Shown here: positions 1-8,732 of the stretch, piece after piece | Numbering within the stretch: the stretch's first letter is position 1 | How the letters are laid out: each line of letters opens with the position of its first letter | Source: Streptomyces sp. SID12488 | GTDB lineage: Bacteria > Actinomycetota > Actinomycetes > Streptomycetales > Streptomycetaceae | Length of the DNA: 64,000 nucleotides | Direction: 5' to 3' | Assembly: GCF_010548275.1 (NCBI RefSeq) | Contig: NZ_JAAGLT010000028.1 | Span: forward strand, 1-64,000 | Notes under the pieces: model-generated | The model's input: the letters and a program-made list of their open reading frames with translations, nothing else | Databases searched by the model: none | Told to the model about the DNA's origin: nothing | Translations under genes and position numbers: made by a program

Positions 1-1
1 C

Positions 2-142
2 CCCCTCGGCGAGTTGTGGTACCTCAAAGAACTCGCCGGCTGGCTGCGCGAACACCACCGCAGCCGCTTCCTCCTCACCGCACCCCCACTCAACCTCCCC
101 GGCACCCAAGGCAGCCCCCTCACACCGGTGGCCACCGTCTGA
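2..142 (+). CDS. Cyclase-family protein, C-terminal fragment
   Basis: Only the last 46 codons are in the window, ending at a TGA at 140-142; the start lies upstream. The tail reads PLGELWYLKEL, then FLLTAPPLNLPGTQGSPLTP. The APPLNLPG-x-x-GSP signature is the usual C-terminus of the cyclase family (PF04199), which includes kynurenine formamidase-like metal-dependent hydrolases. The substrate cannot be told from this fragment. The gene converges on the E1 dehydrogenase gene and shares a hairpin terminator with it. The family call is fairly safe; the function is unknown. Confidence 0.7.
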   Translation, partial: PLGELWYLKELAGWLREHHRSRFLLTAPPLNLPGTQGSPLTPVATV

Positions 143-154
143 CACGGACCGAGT

Positions 155-201
155 GAAGGAGGGGCCCCAGGACTTGAAATTGGTCCTGGGGCCCCTCCTT
201 C
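155..201. terminator. Bidirectional hairpin terminator
   Basis: A perfect 18-bp inverted repeat (155-172 with 184-201, 11-nt loop) lies between the ends of two converging genes. The arms are GC-rich, with AAGGAGGGGCCCCAGGA-type sequence. It can serve the cyclase gene on the plus strand and the E1 gene on the minus strand. Confidence 0.85.
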
Positions 202-219
202 GTCCGTCCTCCGGTGCGG

Positions 220-2232
220 TCAGACCGCCGCGATCCGTCGCAGCGTCTCGGCGATCGTGTCCTGCGACGGCAGCCACACCCGCTCCAACGAGGGCGCGTA
301 CGGCGCCGGCACATGCGGCGGGGCCACGCGTGTCACCGGAGCGTCCAGGTGCCAGAACCCCTCGTCCACTGCGAGCGCGGCCAGTTCGGCTCCGACGCCG
401 AAGTCCCGTACGGCCTCGTGGGCGATGACCAGGCGGTTGGTCTTGGCGAGGGAGGCGAGCACGGTCTCCCGGTCCAGCGGGGCGACCGTACGCAGATCGA
501 TCACCTCCACGCTCACTCCCTCGGCGGCCAGCGCATCCGCGGCGGCCAGGCAGTCCTGGACCATCCGTGACCAGGAGACCAGGGTGATGTCGGTGCCCTC
601 GCGGATCACCTTGGCCTTGCCCAGCGGGATCAGGTGGTCGGCCGGCGGGCGCGGGCCCTTGAGGCCGTACTGGAGACGGTTCTCCACGAAGACCACCGGG
701 TTCGGGTCCTGGATGGCGGCGCGCAGGAGGCCGTACGTGTCGGCCGGGTTGGACGGCATGACCACCGTCAGGCCGGGGATGTGGGCGAGCAGCGCCTCCA
801 GGCTCTGCGAGTGCTGGCTGCCCGAGGAGCGGCCCGCGCCGAACTGGGTGCGGACGACGAGCGGCATGGAGGCCCGGCCGCCGGTCATGAAGCGCAACTT
901 GGCTGCCTGGTTGAGCAGCATGTCGAGGGCGACGCCGATGAAGTCCATGTACATGATCTCGACCACCGGCTTCATCCCGGCCATGGCCGCCCCGACCGCC
1001 GTCCCGAGGATGGCACTCTCGCTGATCGGCGTGTCACGGACCCGGCCGGGGAAGGCGTCGGCCAGGCCTCGGGTGAGGCCGAAGACGTTGCCGCCCGCGC
1101 CGATGTCGATCCCGGCGAGGAACACGTCGGGGTCGGCGGTGAGTTCGTGTTCCAGGGCGAGGCGTACGGCATCCATCGAGCGGAAGACCTCGCCGTCGGC
1201 GGGGGCCGGCTCGGGGATCGTGGAGCGCGGCGCCGAGACGAAGTCGTACAGGGTCTCGGGGGCCGGCTCGGGCAGGCTCCTGGCCCACTCCACGGCCGCC
1301 TCGATCTCCTTGTCGATCTCCTCGTCGACGGCGTCGGCCAGTACGGCCGGGACGCCGGCCGCCGCCAGGTGGCGGCGGGCGACCAGCAGCGGGTCGCGCT
1401 CCTTGGCGGCGGCGACCTCCTCGGCGCTGCGGTAACGCTCGGGGTCCCCCTCGTAGTGGCCGTGCCAGCGATAGGTCTCGGCCTCCACGAGGACGGGCCC
1501 CGCGCCGCCGCGCAGGCGTTCCACCACGTCGTTCATCAGCGCCGCCACCGCGAGGACGTCGTTGCCGTCGACATGCGCGTAGTCGATGCCGTACCCGGCG
1601 GCGCGGGCGGAGAGCGGGGCGCGGTGCTGTTCGGACGCGGGCGAGAACTCGGAGTAGTGGTTGTTCTCGCAGAGGAAGACGACGGGCAGGTCCCAAACGG
1701 CGGCCAGGTTGACGGCCTCGTGGAACATGCCCTGGGCGACCGCGCCGTCCCCGAAGAACGCCACGACCACGTCTCCCGCGGCGCGCAGCTTGGCCGCGGT
1801 GGCCACCCCGGTGGCGATCGGCAGGCCGGCGCCGACGATGCCGTTGGCGCCGTAGATGCCGAGGCCCGGGTCGGCGATGTGCATCGAGCCGCCGCGGCCG
1901 TGACAGGTCCCGGCCTCCTTGCCCATCAGCTCGGCCATCATGGACGCCGTGTCGAGGCCCTTGGCCAGGACGTGGCCGTGCCCCCGATGGGTGGAGGTGA
2001 TTCCGTCGCCGGCGCGCAGCGGCCAGCAGGCGCCCACCGCACTGGCCTCCTGGCCGATCGACAGGTGCAGGAAGCCGGGGATCTCCGTCGCCTTGTACAG
2101 GACGGACGCCCGCTCCTCGAAGCGCCGGATGCGTCGCATGCGGCGGTACATTTCCAGGAGCTGTTCCGCGTGCGCGGAGCCGGTGGAAACGGCGGAACCG
2201 GTCGTTGTCTGGTGGGGTGCCTCGGTCGTCAT
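220..2232 (-). CDS. Fused alpha/beta E1 component, thiamine-diphosphate 2-oxoacid dehydrogenase type
   Basis: This 670-residue protein joins a full E1-alpha domain (about 1-330) to a full E1-beta transketolase domain (about 345-670), as in acetoin or branched-chain 2-oxoacid dehydrogenases. The ThDP/Mg motif GDGAVAQG begins at residue 161 and runs to ENN near 190. The alpha phosphorylation-loop type sequence RGGSMHI and the beta-domain segment FGAGRSSGSQHSQS are present. The start is ATG 2232 with GAGGA upstream. No E2, E3 or lipoyl protein is encoded in the window, so partner proteins must be elsewhere or the enzyme acts alone. It is divergent from a TetR gene, and its probable -10 lies inside a shared operator-like motif. 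The substrate is unknown. Confidence 0.85.
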   Translation of the reverse strand: MTTEAPHQTTTGSAVSTGSAHAEQLLEMYRRMRRIRRFEERASVLYKATEIPGFLHLSIGQEASAVGACWPLRAGDGITSTHRGHGHVLAKGLDTASMMAELMGKEAGTCHGRGGSMHIADPGLGIYGANGIVGAGLPIATGVATAAKLRAAGDVVVAFFGDGAVAQGMFHEAVNLAAVWDLPVVFLCENNHYSEFSPASEQHRAPLSARAAGYGIDYAHVDGNDVLAVAALMNDVVERLRGGAGPVLVEAETYRWHGHYEGDPERYRSAEEVAAAKERDPLLVARRHLAAAGVPAVLADAVDEEIDKEIEAAVEWARSLPEPAPETLYDFVSAPRSTIPEPAPADGEVFRSMDAVRLALEHELTADPDVFLAGIDIGAGGNVFGLTRGLADAFPGRVRDTPISESAILGTAVGAAMAGMKPVVEIMYMDFIGVALDMLLNQAAKLRFMTGGRASMPLVVRTQFGAGRSSGSQHSQSLEALLAHIPGLTVVMPSNPADTYGLLRAAIQDPNPVVFVENRLQYGLKGPRPPADHLIPLGKAKVIREGTDITLVSWSRMVQDCLAAADALAAEGVSVEVIDLRTVAPLDRETVLASLAKTNRLVIAHEAVRDFGVGAELAALAVDEGFWHLDAPVTRVAPPHVPAPYAPSLERVWLPSQDTIAETLRRIAAV

Positions 2233-2294
2233 GCGCGTCCTCGCAATGATCGCGCGGGCGGTACAAGGCCGCGCCGCCGGAGTCCATCTTTTAA

Positions 2295-2310
2295 TGTACC
2301 GTCTGGTCTA
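2295..2310. promoter_or_regulatory. Operator-like motif I, copy A (TAGACC-N4-GGTACA)
   Basis: Read on the minus strand the site is TAGACC AGAC GGTACA. The same 6-4-6 arrangement is found at 6506-6521 and 47214-47229. The minus-strand TACATT at its end is a plausible -10 for the E1 gene, so a bound repressor would block it. The divergent TetR gene at 2448 is the natural candidate regulator, but this is inference. Confidence 0.6.
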
Positions 2311-2447
2311 GCAAACTGGTCAAGCACAATAGAACGAGGTCCCGGACCCGCTTCCCCCCGGATGTGCCACCGGCCGTCCGGACGCGGGCCCGAGGCCATG
2401 TCTCATCGGCACGTCGAAATGTCGACACATCAGGCGGGGAGAACCAC

Positions 2448-3155
2448 ATGCCACGACCACCGGGCCATGGGCCGGACTACGAGGTCCGACGCCAGAAGAT
2501 CATCGACACCGCGGCGACCCTCTTCGCCCGTTACGGCTACGCGGCGACGTCCATCAACGAACTGGGCCGTGCGGTCGGGCTCGCCAAGGGCGCGCTGTAC
2601 TACTACATCGGGTCCAAGGAGAACCTGCTGATCGAGATCCAGTCGCGGGTGATGGGTCCGCTGCTGTCCCGTGCCCGGGAGATCGCCGGCCTCGACGCGG
2701 ACCCGCTGGTGCGGCTGCGGCTGCTGTCGGAGTCGCTGCTGACGATCATCTTCCGCAGACTCGACCACATCTGGGTCTACGAGCACGACTACCGCAGCCT
2801 CACCGGCGACTACCTCGACACGCTGCTCGGCCAGCGCGCGGAGTTCGAGCAACTGGTCCGGGGACTGCTCACGGAGGCCGTGGAGCAGGGCACCTTCCGC
2901 GCGGTCGAACCGCACCTGGCCACCCTGCAGTTCCTGAATCTGCACAACCACACCTACCAATGGGTGAAGCCGGACGGCGACTGGGACGCCTCGTACCTGT
3001 CCAGCGAGTACTGCGACACCCTGCTGCGGGGGTTCGGAGCACCCGGCGCCGCCCTGCCGGACGTGGAGCAGGAGGCCGCGGCCTTCAAGCGCGACCGGCC
3101 GGACCTGCCGCTCGACCCCGAGGCCGTGTGGCAGCCGGCCGCCCTGGCGAGCTGA
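2448..3155 (+). CDS. TetR-family transcriptional regulator
   Basis: The protein has 235 residues. A TetR helix-turn-helix lies at about residues 12-60 (KIIDTAATLFARYGY, then INELGRAVGLAKGALYYYIGSKENL). The C-terminal half is the long helical ligand-binding domain with a FadR/KstR2-like flavour. ATG 2448 is chosen over an upstream in-frame ATG at 2364 because GGGGAG sits six bases before it. The gene is divergent from the fused E1 gene with operator motif I between them. TetR regulators of this type in actinobacteria commonly respond to acyl-CoA or steroid-CoA intermediates; the ligand here is not known. Confidence 0.85.
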   Translation: MPRPPGHGPDYEVRRQKIIDTAATLFARYGYAATSINELGRAVGLAKGALYYYIGSKENLLIEIQSRVMGPLLSRAREIAGLDADPLVRLRLLSESLLTIIFRRLDHIWVYEHDYRSLTGDYLDTLLGQRAEFEQLVRGLLTEAVEQGTFRAVEPHLATLQFLNLHNHTYQWVKPDGDWDASYLSSEYCDTLLRGFGAPGAALPDVEQEAAAFKRDRPDLPLDPEAVWQPAALAS

Positions 3156-3207
3156 GCCGGCCTGTACCACCAGCACGACCGACACGGCCGGTTCAGCCGG
3201 TACAGGG

Positions 3208-3229
3208 GCCCGCGGCACGCGCCGCGGGC
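3208..3229 (+). terminator. Hairpin terminator after the TetR gene
   Basis: A perfect 9-bp GC stem (3208-3216 with 3221-3229, loop ACGC) is followed by TTCTTCGT. It lies between the TetR gene and the converging acyl-CoA dehydrogenase gene. Confidence 0.7.
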
Positions 3230-3274
3230 TTCTTCGTGTCCCGCACCGGCCTGCTCGTGCCATGCTCGCCCGTG

Positions 3275-4429
3275 TCACGCCTGCTTCAGCAACGCCCGGG
3301 CTATGACGTCGCGTTGGATCTCGTTCGTGCCCTCGCCGATCTCCAGGATCTTGGCGTCGGCATAGAACCGCGAGATCTCCGACTCCCGCACATAGCCGTA
3401 TCCGCCGTGGATCTGCACCGCCTGGGATGCCGCACGGTTGGCCACCTCGGAGGCGTACAGCTTGGCCATGGCGGCCTCCGTGCCGTACGGGCGCCCCTGG
3501 TCGGCGAGCCAGGCGGCGCGGTAGACCATCCAGCGGGCGGCCTGGAACTCCGTACCGATGTCGGCGATCTTGTGAGCGACCGCCTGGAAGGCCGACAGCG
3601 GGCGGCCGAACTGGTGGCGTTCCGTGGCGTGTTTGACAGCCAGTGCGAGCGCCGCCCTGGTCAGCGACAGACCCAGCGCGGCCACACTGACACGGCCCTT
3701 GTCGAGGACGGCGAGGAACTGGCGCAGCCCGTTGCCCTCTTCGCCGATCAGATGGTCCTCGGCGATCCAGCAGTCCTCGAAGACCAGTTCCCGGGTGTCC
3801 ATGGCGTGCCAGCCGAGCTTCTTCAGCTTGGCGCCGCAGCTGTAACCGGGCGTCCCGGTCGGGACGTAGAAGGTGGCGAACCGTTTCCGCCCGTCCTCGC
3901 CCTTGCCGGTCGTGGCCAGCAGGGTGACGCCCTGGCTGATGTCGGTACCGGCGTTGGTGATGAACATCTTGGTGCCGTTGATCAGCCAGCCCCCGTCCGC
4001 CCGGCGGGCCGTGGTGGTGATGCCGGCCGCGTCGGACCCGGCACCGGGCTCGGTCAGGCCGAACGCCCCGATGGCCTCGCCCCTGGCCAGCGGGGCCAGC
4101 CAGCGCTGCTTCTGCGTCTCGGTGCCGTAGGTCAGGAGCGGCAGCGTGGCGATGGTCGAGTGCGCGTTCCAGGAGGAGGCGACCGACTGGTCGGCCGCGC
4201 CGAGTTCCTCCATGACCGCGACGTAGGAGACCATGTCGGAGCCCGCGCCGCCGTACTCCTCGGGCACGAGCATGCCCATCAGGCCGAGTTCGCCGAGCTT
4301 GGTGAAGATCTTGGTCGGGAACGTCTCGGTCTCGGACCACTGCGCGGCGTTCGGAGCGATCTCCTTCGCCGCGAACTCGCGGACCATCTCCTGGAGGTCC
4401 CGGGTCTCCTCCGGCAGGTCGAAATCCAT
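3275..4429 (-). CDS. Acyl-CoA dehydrogenase (short/branched-chain type)
   Basis: At 384 residues this is a full-length FAD acyl-CoA dehydrogenase introducing the alpha-beta double bond in beta-oxidation. It shows the FAD/substrate motif GAFGLTEPGAGSDAAG, the WLINGTKMFITNA segment and the C-terminal QIHGGYGYVRESEISRFYAD. The catalytic base is present: Glu366 in GEGTNEIQR. It begins at ATG 4429, with the upstream alcohol dehydrogenase gene ending at 4431, so the two are probably cotranscribed. It is the only homodimer/tetramer-type dehydrogenase in the window with the canonical EGT glutamate, which suggests a small or branched acyl-CoA substrate. Confidence 0.9.
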   Translation of the reverse strand: MDFDLPEETRDLQEMVREFAAKEIAPNAAQWSETETFPTKIFTKLGELGLMGMLVPEEYGGAGSDMVSYVAVMEELGAADQSVASSWNAHSTIATLPLLTYGTETQKQRWLAPLARGEAIGAFGLTEPGAGSDAAGITTTARRADGGWLINGTKMFITNAGTDISQGVTLLATTGKGEDGRKRFATFYVPTGTPGYSCGAKLKKLGWHAMDTRELVFEDCWIAEDHLIGEEGNGLRQFLAVLDKGRVSVAALGLSLTRAALALAVKHATERHQFGRPLSAFQAVAHKIADIGTEFQAARWMVYRAAWLADQGRPYGTEAAMAKLYASEVANRAASQAVQIHGGYGYVRESEISRFYADAKILEIGEGTNEIQRDVIARALLKQA

Positions 4430-4430
4430 G

Positions 4431-5489
4431 TCACAGTCCCTTCGGAGTCAGCAGCACCTTGAGGTGCCTGGCCCGGTCGGCGGCCAGGTCCGCGAAGACC
4501 CCGGCTCCGTCCGCGAGCGCGAAACGCCCGGTGACCAGAGCGGAGGCGTCCAGGCGCCCGGTGCTCATCAGGTCGATCACGCGGGGGATGTCGAAGTTGT
4601 AGCCGAGGGTGCCGACCACGGAGCGCTCGTAGAAGACGAGTTGCCCCATGTCGAACTCGACGCTGCCGTGCCCGACACCGGCCAGCACGACCCGTCCGCC
4701 GCGCCGCACCGTGGCGACGGCCTGGCCGGCGAGCGCGGGCACACCGGTCGCGTCGATGACGACGTCGGGGCCGATGCGTCCGGTCTTCAGGAACACCTCG
4801 CGGCGTACGTCCGTCTCGCGCGGGTCGAACGCCTCGGTGACCCCGAGGCCGAGCAGCAACTCGCGGCGCCCTGCGAGGGGTTCGCTCACATAGAGCCCGG
4901 CGGCACCCGCGATACGGGCCGCGAGGACCACGGCGACGCCGATCGGGCCGCCGCCGACGACCAGGACGTTGTCGCCCGGCCGTACTCCCGCCCGGGTGAC
5001 TGCGTGCAGGCCCACGGCGAGGGGTTCGGCGACGGCCGCCATCTCGTCGCTGACGTTGTCGGGCAGCCGGGTCAGCCCGCCGAGCGGCACGGTGACGCGG
5101 TCGGCGAAGGCACCGGGTGAGGCGAGGCCGACGGAGCCGCTCCTGGGGCAGATGTGGTACTCGCCCCGTGTGCACCAGAAGCAGACACCGCAGCTCCAGA
5201 CGGGGTCGGCGGTCACCCGGTCGCCAATCGCGATGCCAAGTGTCTCGGTGCCCAACGCGACCACTGTGCCGCTGAGTTCGTGGCCGAGGGCGAGCGGTGG
5301 GGCGGCGCCGGTGAGGGGGTGTGCGCTGTCGCGGATCATGTGGGGGCCTTCGAGAAACTCGTGCAGGTCCGTGCCGCAGACTCCGCACCAGCTCACTTCC
5401 ACGACGGCCTCGTTGGGTGCGGGGTCGGGAAGATCCGGGACCTCCTCCAGGCGCAGGTCTCGGGCGCCGTGCCAGCGCAGGGCCTTCAT
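4431..5489 (-). CDS. Zinc-dependent alcohol dehydrogenase (butanediol/sorbitol dehydrogenase type)
   Basis: The protein has 352 residues from ATG 5489, preceded by a strong AAAGGAGGG; longer in-frame extensions lack such a site. The catalytic zinc ligands are Cys38 and His70-Glu71, and the structural zinc cysteines are 100, 103, 106 and 114. The Rossmann motif VLVVGGGPIGVAV follows near residue 175. It probably oxidises a secondary alcohol or vicinal diol with NAD. It sits directly upstream of the acyl-CoA dehydrogenase gene with a one-base gap. Confidence 0.88.
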   Translation of the reverse strand: MKALRWHGARDLRLEEVPDLPDPAPNEAVVEVSWCGVCGTDLHEFLEGPHMIRDSAHPLTGAAPPLALGHELSGTVVALGTETLGIAIGDRVTADPVWSCGVCFWCTRGEYHICPRSGSVGLASPGAFADRVTVPLGGLTRLPDNVSDEMAAVAEPLAVGLHAVTRAGVRPGDNVLVVGGGPIGVAVVLAARIAGAAGLYVSEPLAGRRELLLGLGVTEAFDPRETDVRREVFLKTGRIGPDVVIDATGVPALAGQAVATVRRGGRVVLAGVGHGSVEFDMGQLVFYERSVVGTLGYNFDIPRVIDLMSTGRLDASALVTGRFALADGAGVFADLAADRARHLKVLLTPKGL

Positions 5490-5545
5490 GCTTTCCCTCC
5501 TTTCGTGTCGTGGTGGTCGGTGCGGTGCGTTGCACGCTGCGGGCC

Positions 5546-5604
5546 TGTGGGGGCTGGTCGCGCACACGCGGCGGAGCCGCAAATCGATACAGCCCCGCGC
5601 CCCT
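5546..5604. repeat. Streptomyces intergenic repeat, copy 1
   Basis: The sequence GTGGGGGCTGGTCGCGC is followed by ACGCGGCGGAGCCGC and AGCCCCGCGCCCCT. Near-identical copies are at 8733, 28016, 40716, 48867/48969 and 62536, always in gaps between genes. The ends can pair as GGGGCTG/CAGCCCC-like stems, so it may act as a terminator or processing element. Confidence 0.7.
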
Positions 5605-5616
5605 CGGGCGGCGCCC

Positions 5617-6408
5617 TTACGGGGCGCCTTGCCCGGGGTTCTCGAAGTGGGCCTTGCCCGGGCCGTGCTCCAGGAACGACCGGAGGCCCGTCGTCGCGTC
5701 CTGTGTGCCGAACACCCCGGTGAACAGGGAGCGTTCGAGGGCGAGGCCGGCGGACATGGAGGTGTCGGTGCCGTGGTTGACGGCCTCCTTGATGGCCTCC
5801 AGGGCTGCCGCCGGGCCCTCGGCGAGGCGGTGGGCATAGCGGAGGGCGGAGGCGTGTACCTCAGGCGCCGGGACCACCTCGTCCACCAGGCCCAGCCCGA
5901 GTGCCTCGGTCGCGTCCACCCGGCGGCCGGTCATCAGCAGGTTCTTGGCGCGGGACGGGCCGATCAGGCGGGTCAGCCGCTGGGTGCCGCCCGAGCCGGG
6001 GATGATTCCGAGCAGAACCTCGGGCTGGCCGAGGAGCGCGTCGTCGGCCGCGATGCGGTAGTCGGCGGCGAGGGCCAGTTCGAGGCCGCCGCCGAGCGCG
6101 TACCCGGTGATCGCCGCGACGACCGGCATGGGCAGCTGGGCCACCTCGTCGAAGGTGCGCTGCAGGGCCCGGTTCCAGCCCCGGACCTCCTCGATGCCCA
6201 TCGCCGCGAGCGCCTTGACGTCCGCACCGGCGGCGAACAGCCGCTCACCGCCGTAGAGCACGACGGCCCGTACCCGGGGTGAGTCGGCCAGTTCGCGTAC
6301 GCGGGTGGCGAGTTCGTCGCGCTGGGCTGTGTCGAAGGCGTTCATCGGCGGGTGGTCGAGGCGGACCGTGACAACGGGTCCGTCGGTGTCGAGACGGATA
6401 CGCGGCAC
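5617..6408 (-). CDS. Enoyl-CoA hydratase (crotonase family)
   Basis: This 263-residue crotonase hydrates 2-enoyl-CoA to 3-hydroxyacyl-CoA. The oxyanion-hole segment RLFAAGADVKAL and both catalytic glutamates are visible, in ALGGGLELALAADY and GQPEVLLGIIPGSGGTQRL. The start is GTG 6408 with GAGGAGG seven bases upstream. It is divergent from a CoA ligase gene, and operator motif I lies in the shared 213-bp promoter region. The substrate is unassigned. Confidence 0.9.
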   Translation of the reverse strand: MPRIRLDTDGPVVTVRLDHPPMNAFDTAQRDELATRVRELADSPRVRAVVLYGGERLFAAGADVKALAAMGIEEVRGWNRALQRTFDEVAQLPMPVVAAITGYALGGGLELALAADYRIAADDALLGQPEVLLGIIPGSGGTQRLTRLIGPSRAKNLLMTGRRVDATEALGLGLVDEVVPAPEVHASALRYAHRLAEGPAAALEAIKEAVNHGTDTSMSAGLALERSLFTGVFGTQDATTGLRSFLEHGPGKAHFENPGQGAP

Positions 6409-6505
6409 CAGGGCCTCCTCATCGGGGGAAACAAGGCGAACTCACCGGCGCGCAGATGGTTGTCGATGGGTTCGTGTCGTCGTACAGTTCGGCCAACAAG
6501 TTTTA

Positions 6506-6521
6506 TAGACCAAGAGGTACA
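6506..6521. promoter_or_regulatory. Operator-like motif I, copy B, overlapping the CoA ligase promoter
   Basis: TAGACC AAGA GGTACA is on the plus strand. TACACT at 6518-6523 is a good -10 hexamer for the plus-strand CoA ligase gene and overlaps the right half-site. The 6-4-6 arrangement and flanks match the copies at 2295 and 47214. Confidence 0.65.
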
Positions 6522-6621
6522 CTAAATCATGGTAGCGGGCAACCAACCGGCCGGAACCCGCCTTTCCGTATGAGCGGTGGCAAGAAGCATTCGCCGTGCA
6601 GACACAGAGCGAGAGAGACCC

Positions 6622-8154
6622 GTGCACAATTTCGCGAGCATCCTCGATTACCACCTGACCCAGCGGCCCGAAGCCGTGGCCGTCACACAGGAGGACCGCC
6701 GCCTGACGGTGCGCGAGCTCCATGACCGGGTCAACCGGCTGGCCGCGGGCCTGACGGAGCTGGGCGTCCGGCGCGGCGACGTCGTCGGGCTGCTGCTCTA
6801 CAACCGGCCGGAGTTCCTGGAACTCGTCTATGCGGCCAACCGCGTCGGGGCGGTCTTCCTCCCGCTGAACTACCGCCTGTCCGAGGAGGAATGGGCGTAC
6901 ATTCTGGGCCACTCCCAGGCGAAGGCGATCGTCACCGAACCGGAGTTCGTTCGGGCGGCCGACCGGATCGCCGGGAAACTCGACGGTCTGGAGCAGCGCA
7001 TCCTGGTGGACGGGGAAGCGGAATCGGACGAGTGGACCAATTACGAGGCGCTGCTCGACCGGCACGAGGGCGCCCGGGTGGACCCGGTCGAGGTCGGGCC
7101 GGACGACCTCCAGCGGCTGATGTACACCTCGGGCACCACTTCACGCCCCAAGGGTGTGCGCATCACGTACGGCAATCTGCACGCGAAGAACGTGTCCCAG
7201 ATCGTCCACTTCGGCCTCACCGCGGCGGACACCACACTCGTGGCCGGGCCGCTCTACCACGTCGGCGGCCTGGACATGCCCGCCCTTCCCGTGCTGTACG
7301 CGGGCGGCGGTGTGGTCCTCCAACGCAAGTTCGACGCGCCGGGTGTGCTGCGGGCCATCGAGGAGCACAAGGTCACCAACGCGTGGCTGGCGCCTGTGAT
7401 GGTCAACGCCGTCCTGGAGGTGCCGGACCGGGACTCGTACGACACCACCTCGATGCGCTTCATCGTGGGCGGCGGCGAGAAGACCCCCGAACCGGTGCTG
7501 CGGCGCATCATGAACGCGTTCCCGAACGCCTGGTTCGCCGACGCGTACGGCCTGACCGAGACGGTCTCGGGCGACACCTTCCTCGACCGCGAGCACGCCC
7601 TGTCCAAACTGGGCTCGGTCGGCCGGCCCGTACCGCACACCCGGATCCGGATCGTCGACGACACCGACAAGGAGGCCCCGGCGGGCGAGCTCGGCGAGAT
7701 CACGCTGCGCGGCCCGAAGGTCTTCGCGGGCTACTGGCGCGACGAGAAGGCGACGGCCGCGGCCCTGCGGGACGGCTGGTTCCACACCGGCGACATCGGA
7801 CACGTCGACGAGGAGGGCTTCCTCTACATCGACGACCGCAAGAAGGACATGATCGTCTCCGGCGGCGAGAACATCGCCACCCCCGAGGTCGAACGGGTCC
7901 TGTACGAGCACCCGGCCGTCCTGGAGGCGGCGGTCGTCGGCCTGACCCACCCGCGCTGGGGCGAGGTCCCGCGCGCCTTCGTGGTGTTCCGGCCGGGCAC
8001 CGAAGCCGGCGTCGACGAGCTGCGGGAGTTCTGTCACGGACGCCTGGCGAAGTTCAAGGTGCCGGCCCGCTTCGACGTCGTCGACGAACTCCCCCGCACC
8101 CCCTCGGGCAAGGTTCTCAAGCGGACGTTGCGCGACATCCCCGCGGAGAGCTGA
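6622..8154 (+). CDS. Acyl-CoA synthetase (AMP-forming CoA ligase)
   Basis: The protein has about 510 residues and activates a carboxylic acid to its CoA thioester through an acyl-adenylate. The P-loop MYTSGTTSRPKG is at about 167-178, followed by YGLTET, GWFHTGDIGHVDEEGFLYI, DRKKDMIVSGGENI and the C-terminal lysine motif RTPSGKVLKR. GTG 6622 is preferred because GAGAGAG lies just upstream; an in-frame GTG at 6577 is possible. The stop is two bases before the ATG of a broken SDR gene, so the two once formed an operon. It resembles FadD-type ligases; the substrate is not clear. Confidence 0.88.
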   Translation: MHNFASILDYHLTQRPEAVAVTQEDRRLTVRELHDRVNRLAAGLTELGVRRGDVVGLLLYNRPEFLELVYAANRVGAVFLPLNYRLSEEEWAYILGHSQAKAIVTEPEFVRAADRIAGKLDGLEQRILVDGEAESDEWTNYEALLDRHEGARVDPVEVGPDDLQRLMYTSGTTSRPKGVRITYGNLHAKNVSQIVHFGLTAADTTLVAGPLYHVGGLDMPALPVLYAGGGVVLQRKFDAPGVLRAIEEHKVTNAWLAPVMVNAVLEVPDRDSYDTTSMRFIVGGGEKTPEPVLRRIMNAFPNAWFADAYGLTETVSGDTFLDREHALSKLGSVGRPVPHTRIRIVDDTDKEAPAGELGEITLRGPKVFAGYWRDEKATAAALRDGWFHTGDIGHVDEEGFLYIDDRKKDMIVSGGENIATPEVERVLYEHPAVLEAAVVGLTHPRWGEVPRAFVVFRPGTEAGVDELREFCHGRLAKFKVPARFDVVDELPRTPSGKVLKRTLRDIPAES

Positions 8155-8156
8155 CC

Positions 8157-8712
8157 ATGGCCGGCGTCAACACCGACCTGCGCCTCGACGGCCGTACCGC
8201 CTGGGTGACCGGTGCCGGGAAGGGGCTCGGCCGGGCCATCGCGGTCGCCCTGGCCCAGGCCGGGGCGAACGTGGCGGTGACGGCCCGTACGGCGGCAAGG
8301 CACTGGCGCTGCCTGGGCCCGTCGCCGACTCCGCCGCCGTACGTTCCCTGATGGAGGGCGTCGTCGAGTGGGCGGGCCGGCTCGACGTGGTGATCAACTG
8401 CGCCGGGGTCAGTCCGCACTTCAGCCGGAGCGAGCGGGTCACCGACGAGGACCGGCAGCGCGTGATCGCCGTCAACCTCCAGGGCACCTTCCACTGCTGC
8501 CGTGAGGCCGGGCGGGTCAGGCCGGAGCAGGGCTCCGGGGCGATCGCCAACATCTCCTCGGTGCACGCGAGCACGGGGTTCGAGTTCGAGCGGATCGCCG
8601 CGTACGCCGCCGGCAAGGGTGGGGTCGAGACGCTCACCAAGTCGCCGGCTATGGAGTGGGCGGACCGGGGGGTGCGGGTGGCCTTGGCGGCCTGCGGTGA
8701 ACCTGCCAACGG
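8157..8712 (+). pseudogene. Broken short-chain dehydrogenase (SDR) gene
   Basis: The SDR start is intact: ATG 8157, then AWVTGAGKGLGRAIAVALA. After VTARTA the reading frame shifts and the original frame stops at 8349-8351. In the next frame the SDR sequence resumes (GKALALPGPVADS, then LDVVINCAG and the active-site YAAGKGG). The loss between them removes roughly a dozen expected residues. The C-terminal part after EWADRGVRV is missing: the sequence runs into unrelated codons and then the intergenic repeat at 8733. Two separate lesions make function unlikely. In intact form it would follow the CoA ligase as a 3-hydroxyacyl-type dehydrogenase. Confidence 0.8.
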
Positions 8713-8732
8713 GGTTGTTCGTTGGGTGCGGG

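Noticed and set aside
257-1435. Long open frame opposite the E1 dehydrogenase gene
   Set aside because: High GC keeps antisense frames open; the translation is Ser/Arg-rich without any family motif, and the minus-strand E1 protein is clearly real.
2419-2430. ATGTCGACACAT palindrome before the TetR start
   Set aside because: A short TGTCGACA palindrome is common by chance in GC-rich DNA, it overlaps the leader near the ribosome site and has no second copy.
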